Assembly (NCBI RefSeq): GCF_932526225.1
Contig: NC_064046.1
Location: 10,503,719 to 10,567,718, forward strand
Direction: 5' to 3'
From: Nematostella vectensis
Taxonomy: Eukaryota; Cnidaria; Anthozoa; Actiniaria; Edwardsiidae
Length of the DNA: 64,000 nt
Positions 59,172-64,000 of this stretch are shown here, one piece after another. The translations under genes were made by a program, and so were the position numbers. Under the pieces are notes generated by a model, which saw nothing but the letters and a program-made list of their open reading frames with translations, was not told the DNA's origin and ran no database searches. Numbering within the stretch: position 1 is the first letter of the stretch; each line of letters begins with the position of its first letter.

Positions 59172-61282
59172 TTACTGTACCTTCTGTTGCCCCTTATTGT
59201 TCATGGGTAAATACAGCTTGAACTCTGCAGGGAGTTCGTCTTCGGAGTAGAGTCGGTCTGAGAAGTAGACTCGTCGAATTCTGCAGTTAGCATGGATCTG
59301 GTGGGTAAAGTACACAGTTATTAGAAGCATAGTAAAATCAAGAAAACAAAGCCATTACTAAATATTTGCTCTACTAAGTAGTCAAGTAGGAAACATGGTG
59401 ATGTATCTATGGCAACTCTCATCTACGAACAAAAACACCTAATTATTTTGAATATTCAATTATTTCAAATGTAAACGGGGAAAAGATATTCTTGCAAGCA
59501 CTTATTTAGAAACAATATGTTAACACGGTCAATACTTAAATAAATAAATTCAAGAATTAAATTGAAGTAGTTTAAATCAGACAAAGGTGACAAAATTGTA
59601 AATACATGTTAAAATATGAGCAAGTATTACTTAAGAATTTAAAAACTAGTTAGATTAATTAACATTGAGTTTTATGTTACCATTCATACAAGAACTAACT
59701 AAAACTCGTGATAAAAAAACATATATAGCCAATTACTTAAATCGATTCTCGACAAAACTACCGTATGAAATTACGAATAATATCTGGGGCAATTTTTAAT
59801 TTAAAAATCAATAAAGTTGGTGTATTTTTTAAGGCTTTGTTTGGGTTGTGTACGTTTATACCCGGCCCTAGATACCATCTCCTTGCGGTACACAAATTGC
59901 TCAAAAACAGTTTGAATTTGTAAAGGATAACTGATACCTTGGGAATAATTCTATGAGAGACAGTGGAGACCATTCGAAAACAACAAAGAACTGGAGTGTT
60001 TGTGGGATTAGGAAAAACAGTGGTAGTACTTATCAGATGTGCATCCTACCTGAACGCGTAGCGTCTCGATGTAGTTCGTGCCGTATGCCCGACGGGTGAA
60101 ATCCGACAGATTAAACTAAAGAAAATAAAAACACGTGTATCATGTTCGGGTTTATAAAAACACATCAAGAACTCGGCTAACAAGAAACCGACATGGGCGT
60201 TCGATAGTGTGTGTATTAGAAGTGTATGTACACGCGATACCAAACGTTATCTAACAAATAAAACCGGGACACGCTATAGTGAAATTTTCTGCTAAAATAG
60301 AAAGAATACATTAAGAACTGTTGCAATATACGGTAAGCTATTTTGCGTGAACTCAATATATTAGAAATAAAGTCGGTGGAGTGTGTTTCTGTCGGTGACC
60401 GGAAGCGAGTTGTATGTTACTATGCACGTGAAAGCAACAACAAGCCGCAAACAACACTCACTCAATAGAAATGATAAAATTCTTAATTTATCACTAAAAA
60501 TATTCACAATACCTGAATCTGGTTCCAGCCATCGTCCAGTCTCATCGGCATTGTACAGATAAACGGTTTTACTCTCGTTGTGGACTGGTAATTCGATGCA
60601 CGAAATCTTCTCTTAACATTCTTGTCGTCCAGGACCTACATACAAAGTGCAAGTTGTCAACAAACTGTCACGACCGTACACACTCCGAATTTGTTAGAAA
60701 CGTTATCAAACTCTTAAAAGGTAATGGTTAACAGCTAAAGCAGCATTCCAAGCTATTTCATAGCTTACCTGCACTTCGAAAGTGAAATATTTCTTCAAAT
60801 TTTTGATGATCATGACGAGGAAAGGGAGTTTGATACCTAGCGTCTTTTGGGGTTCCGAAGGACAAGTTATGTACGTGGTACTGCAAAAACAACATCAAAA
60901 TTATTTAATGATAGCAATATATTAAAGTTTCAAGAAACGTATAGATCGTTGAAGAAGAGTAAATTTTTGTCTATGTACATTCGCGAACGGCGTGCACTTT
61001 TTAAAGAGGCGGGAAGGCAAACTCACCTGACATTTGTACCTACGATTTCCAAGACCAAAGATTGGATATCGTTATCTGTGATTCTTTTAATATGGCCATT
61101 GCGAACCTGAAACAATATAAACTTTGTTAGAAATCAAGCACTCTAAAACACAACACAAAACGAGATGTTAGTGAAAGAGAAAACTTGACCCATTTTACCT
61201 TTTTGTCCCAAATTTGTAGCGGTTTGCTTCCAATGCTGTATAATATCGAGAGAAATCCCGATTGAAATGTGTTCTTAAACAT
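59172..61282 (-). CDS. CFAP20: cilia- and flagella-associated protein 20
   Basis: Axonemal and basal-body protein (Bug22/FAP20) at the inner junction of doublet microtubules, needed for ciliary stability and beating. Six exons on minus: 61282-61199, 61106-61027, 60880-60769, 60635-60513, 60115-60050 and 59297-59172; 196 residues (human 193). The whole chain matches this very conserved family: [20 protein letters not shown] at the start, [80 protein letters not shown], ending in a Gln/Lys tail. All introns GT-AG. No domain other than CFAP20 itself. I see no clear AATAAA just downstream. Confidence 0.97.
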
Positions 61283-62843
61283 CCTAGCTGTAGTAATGTG
61301 TGTTTATTAAGGCCTATCCGTCTAGAGGATGGTTTTTAGACCGTTTCCCTTGCTGTTCTAGTGAGTGTGTTGTGGCACAAGTGAGCAATGGCTGGTTAGT
61401 CGCTAGGGGTTGCAGCTCGTGTTGACCATGCGCGACACTCGTCACTATAGAAACATGGTGTACACAACCTCGCTCCCATGAGCATTTACAGTAGTCACCG
61501 CTGACTCACACAGTTCTCCCGCAGATAGAAATTTCTAGCTGTTGCAGAATAATAATGGCTCATTCAAGCGCACAAGAAAGGATAAGCGGCACAAAGTGAT
61601 AAACAAAGCACAATAAATATTCTACCAGCATAAATATTTAGTTCATATTCCGTATATAAAAACTTGGAAATGTCTAAAACGAAATTAAATAAAAAAGTAG
61701 GGGAAACGCAACTCTCCTATATTTGTTTGGCGTAAGTTTTGTTTTGCTTTCTTTGCGGAGTTTCAAACAAGTTTAAGCTGAGTGAAGATTTAAACACGAG
61801 GTTCCGCTATAAAAGGGAAAGCTCCTCCCACCCCGGGCTCAAATTTGCAATTATAATTAGAACACTGCCACGCTAGCAGTCACAAATTATAAGCCTCCTG
61901 TAAAATTGCTTATCTTTGAGCATCAGTTGGTTGGAATAAAGCTATTTTTGCACAGGTAACAAGACAGTTGTGTCAAGGGATTGATAAGTTAGTGCTTTGT
62001 TGTCCACTAACGTTTTCGGTACACAACCAGGAAAAAAAGCCTAGAAAGGGCCTTTTGGGCCCCCTCCTGTTAAAAATCCTGGCTACGTCGCTGTTATCTT
62101 GGGTTGCCTGTCTATGCGTCAATTTGCAATAGCCTGTAGGGCAGTAGGACCTTCGGGATGAATGAGGTCCTTGGACAGGGAAGTTTGATGCCTCATGATA
62201 GTATTGTAGGCTTCCACGAGAAACACTAAATACATATGTATCTGCCAGTGCTGAAAAACGTAAGACTAGTTCCAGTACCGCGCGGTTAAACCAGCCTTTT
62301 TGTTTTGAAATGGCGGCTTTTTACCGGCGAGCTGTCACATTTTGGCGAATGCTAAGAAAACTAGACCAACCGAAAGGCTATAATTTTCTTTATGACTCCC
62401 TCATTATCACACAAATCTGTCATCTTTTGTACAGTATGGTTTTAATGCTGTACAGTTAGTCAAATCAGCGACTGAAGTCAGCCTTTCGTTCGAACGATTC
62501 AACACTACAATTGTGCTTGTTTTCGCCAGAGCACGCGCATGCGCATACGTTATTTGGCCTAAATGTTTTAAGTTTCCGTCGATGACAACAAGGAAACTTG
62601 TTGTAATTAAATTTAGTTACCAATGAGTGTTTCGGTCCAATAATAAGATTTCTGACAAGGTAACAGTGAATAAAAAACTAATTTGCGACTGGAAAATCGT
62701 GGCCCCAGCCGCCGGGGTTGATCGCTTAGCTTTTTCAGTGTTTGAGTGATCGGGGGAGATCAAAATTTCGGAATTTGCTGGAGATGGCCGCGCTGGTCCT
62801 TTCATACCACTAGTTTACTTTGAAATCGACATACGTTATAACA
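61283..62843. other. upstream region of CFAP20 and of the small ORF, no gene seen
   Basis: Holds a TATAAAAG box on + at 61809-61816 and several GCATGCGC motifs (about 62534). No open frame with support. It may contain divergent promoters for the two flanking genes. Confidence 0.4.
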
Positions 62844-63176
62844 ATGGTTAAGGAATGGTTGAATGTCTATAAATGGTCTTATAGAGCTGTTTTTAAAAGG
62901 CTTGAGAAGTTGTGCTTTTCCAGAAATATAAATACTGACCCCGCATTTTTACTGTCTCTGCAATATAATTCTTTACGGACTGTCGAAAGCGCTATATCTA
63001 GGTTCTTGGTGCGACTCCCGCAAAGTCATTTCCGCAATAAGATTATCGCTCTTCAACTAGATACAAATGATAAAACAAAGGTTCAAGAAATCTTATTAGT
63101 TAATCCTCGAGCTGTTAAGCACAGAAATAGCATAAGAGACTTGTTTGTTTGTTTTTATTCTAGAAATAAGAAGTAA
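62844..63176 (+). CDS. small intronless ORF, 110 residues, unrecognised
   Basis: Starts ATGG in a good context (ACAATGG), reads MVKEWLNVYKWSYRAVFKRL and stops at 63174-63176. An AATAAA at 63201-63206 follows within 30 bp, supporting a short real transcript. Composition is basic and helical with no membrane segment. The N-terminus (VYKWSYRAVFKRL) loosely resembles the LYR motif of small mitochondrial Fe-S or complex assembly proteins, but the key Leu-Tyr-Arg is Ser-Tyr-Arg, so I do not assign it. It may be a conserved small protein or a young gene. Confidence 0.5.
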   Translation: MVKEWLNVYKWSYRAVFKRLEKLCFSRNINTDPAFLLSLQYNSLRTVESAISRFLVRLPQSHFRNKIIALQLDTNDKTKVQEILLVNPRAVKHRNSIRDLFVCFYSRNKK

Positions 63177-63200
63177 GAATCGTTATCTGTTGACAAATCA

Positions 63201-63206
63201 AATAAA
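63201..63206 (+). promoter_or_regulatory. poly(A) signal of the small ORF
   Basis: AATAAA 25 bp after the stop codon at 63176. Confidence 0.5.
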
Positions 63207-64000
63207 AGCTATCACGGGTTCTTGAAAAATGTAATAAAGATGGCCAAAGGGGGACTTTTGACGCAGTGGCAATTATGTGTTTTGGGTTTATTTAAAAAAA
63301 ACACAGCTCAAAAGAAACCGCTGGAGGTTTGGCCTTTACTGTAAAGAATACAACATTTGACGTGTGTAGTCTGCGAATGTACCTTGTTTGTATAGGTATT
63401 TTCTTAGCAGATGTACCTATAACAAGAAACATTCACCCCCTAAAGATAATTAAATACGAGCTTTTATACCGTGTAAGGTAGGGCAGGTGGCGAAACTAAT
63501 CTGGTCACGCAATACTTCATTTCCGCGAATCAGTTTACGCGAATTTATGACCAGAATTCATTGACAGCCCATCAGCTACATTGTCGGTCCCTGATTGGTG
63601 GGTTTAAAATCCTGGATATGTAGACATTCGAGGTGGCTCGCATCTATTTAAAAGGACTCTCTCAATCTTTCAAATACTAATGACAGGAATATCGAAAATT
63701 CTTAGTTAATTTTAAAGCTAGGTTAGAACCAAACCGATTGCAATAATAATAGTAATAACAAAAATAAATGGGAGCTCGAAGTTTAACCGTAGTACAAAAA
63801 GAAAATGTGAGACAACTCTAAAATATACTGTAATAAATAAATCTGGTTTCCAATGATCACACTTATGCCTATGACGATCTTCTATTGTTCCTTTCTTGTT
63901 ATAAATTATGATGATAGAGATAAATAAATTGTTATGGTTCTAATAAACTCAAAATTTTCGGCTATTTCTTTTATAAGCATTTGAAATAATTAGAAGATTG
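63207..64000. other. right-edge intergenic stretch, no gene seen
   Basis: AT-rich; a TATTTAAAAGG box near 63645 could belong to a promoter on + for a gene beyond the edge, but nothing else supports it. Confidence 0.35.

Overview
The window looks like nuclear DNA from an early-branching animal. It has split genes with GT-AG introns and AATAAA signals, animal gene families (neuroguidin, CFAP20, GATM, membrane dipeptidase), and introns full of MITEs, LINE and SINE pieces and satellites. The mix of repeats and the intron sizes suggest a cnidarian, probably an anthozoan. That placement is inference, not something the sequence proves.

From left to right: a possible gene end at the left edge (1-1550). 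Then an inverted pair of glycine amidinotransferase (GATM) copies: a decayed copy on + (2903-4455) and a complete seven-exon gene on - (13312-7279), with an intronless, unrecognised 445-residue gene between them (6460-5123, -). A second copy of GATM exon 1 lies at 14070-14005. The stretch 14.1-18.8 kb is repeats, including a 1.6-kb composite element and a pogo-like MITE. Neuroguidin (NGDN, +, 18875-26738, 16 exons) runs tail to tail into an F-box plus LamG/ConA-like gene (-, 33145-27215, 4 exons). The stretch 33.2-40.4 kb is repeat-rich, with LINE remnants and orphan exon-like ORFs. Two membrane dipeptidase (M19) paralogues stand head to head: DPEP-a (-, 46946-40469) and DPEP-b (+, 49490-58050). 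Each has ten exons, and all nine intron phases agree. CFAP20 (-, 61282-59172, six exons) and a small intronless ORF with its own poly(A) signal (+, 62844-63206) close the window.

The exon models were built by hand from splice sites, reading-frame continuity and family knowledge. In every multi-exon model the exon lengths add up to a whole number of codons, and the known catalytic residues fall at the expected spacing. The genes do not form one pathway: creatine precursor synthesis (GATM), ribosome biogenesis (NGDN), probable ubiquitin-ligase adaptor (F-box), extracellular dipeptide hydrolysis (DPEPs) and ciliary axoneme (CFAP20). The most interesting points are the GATM duplication with loss of the catalytic Asp, a duplicated GATM first exon, two well-supported GC-AG introns, an in-frame tandem duplication of an NGDN exon end, an F-box/LamG fusion, a hammerhead-like hairpin element with a 16-bp target duplication, and a 114-bp palindrome with a 12-bp target duplication.
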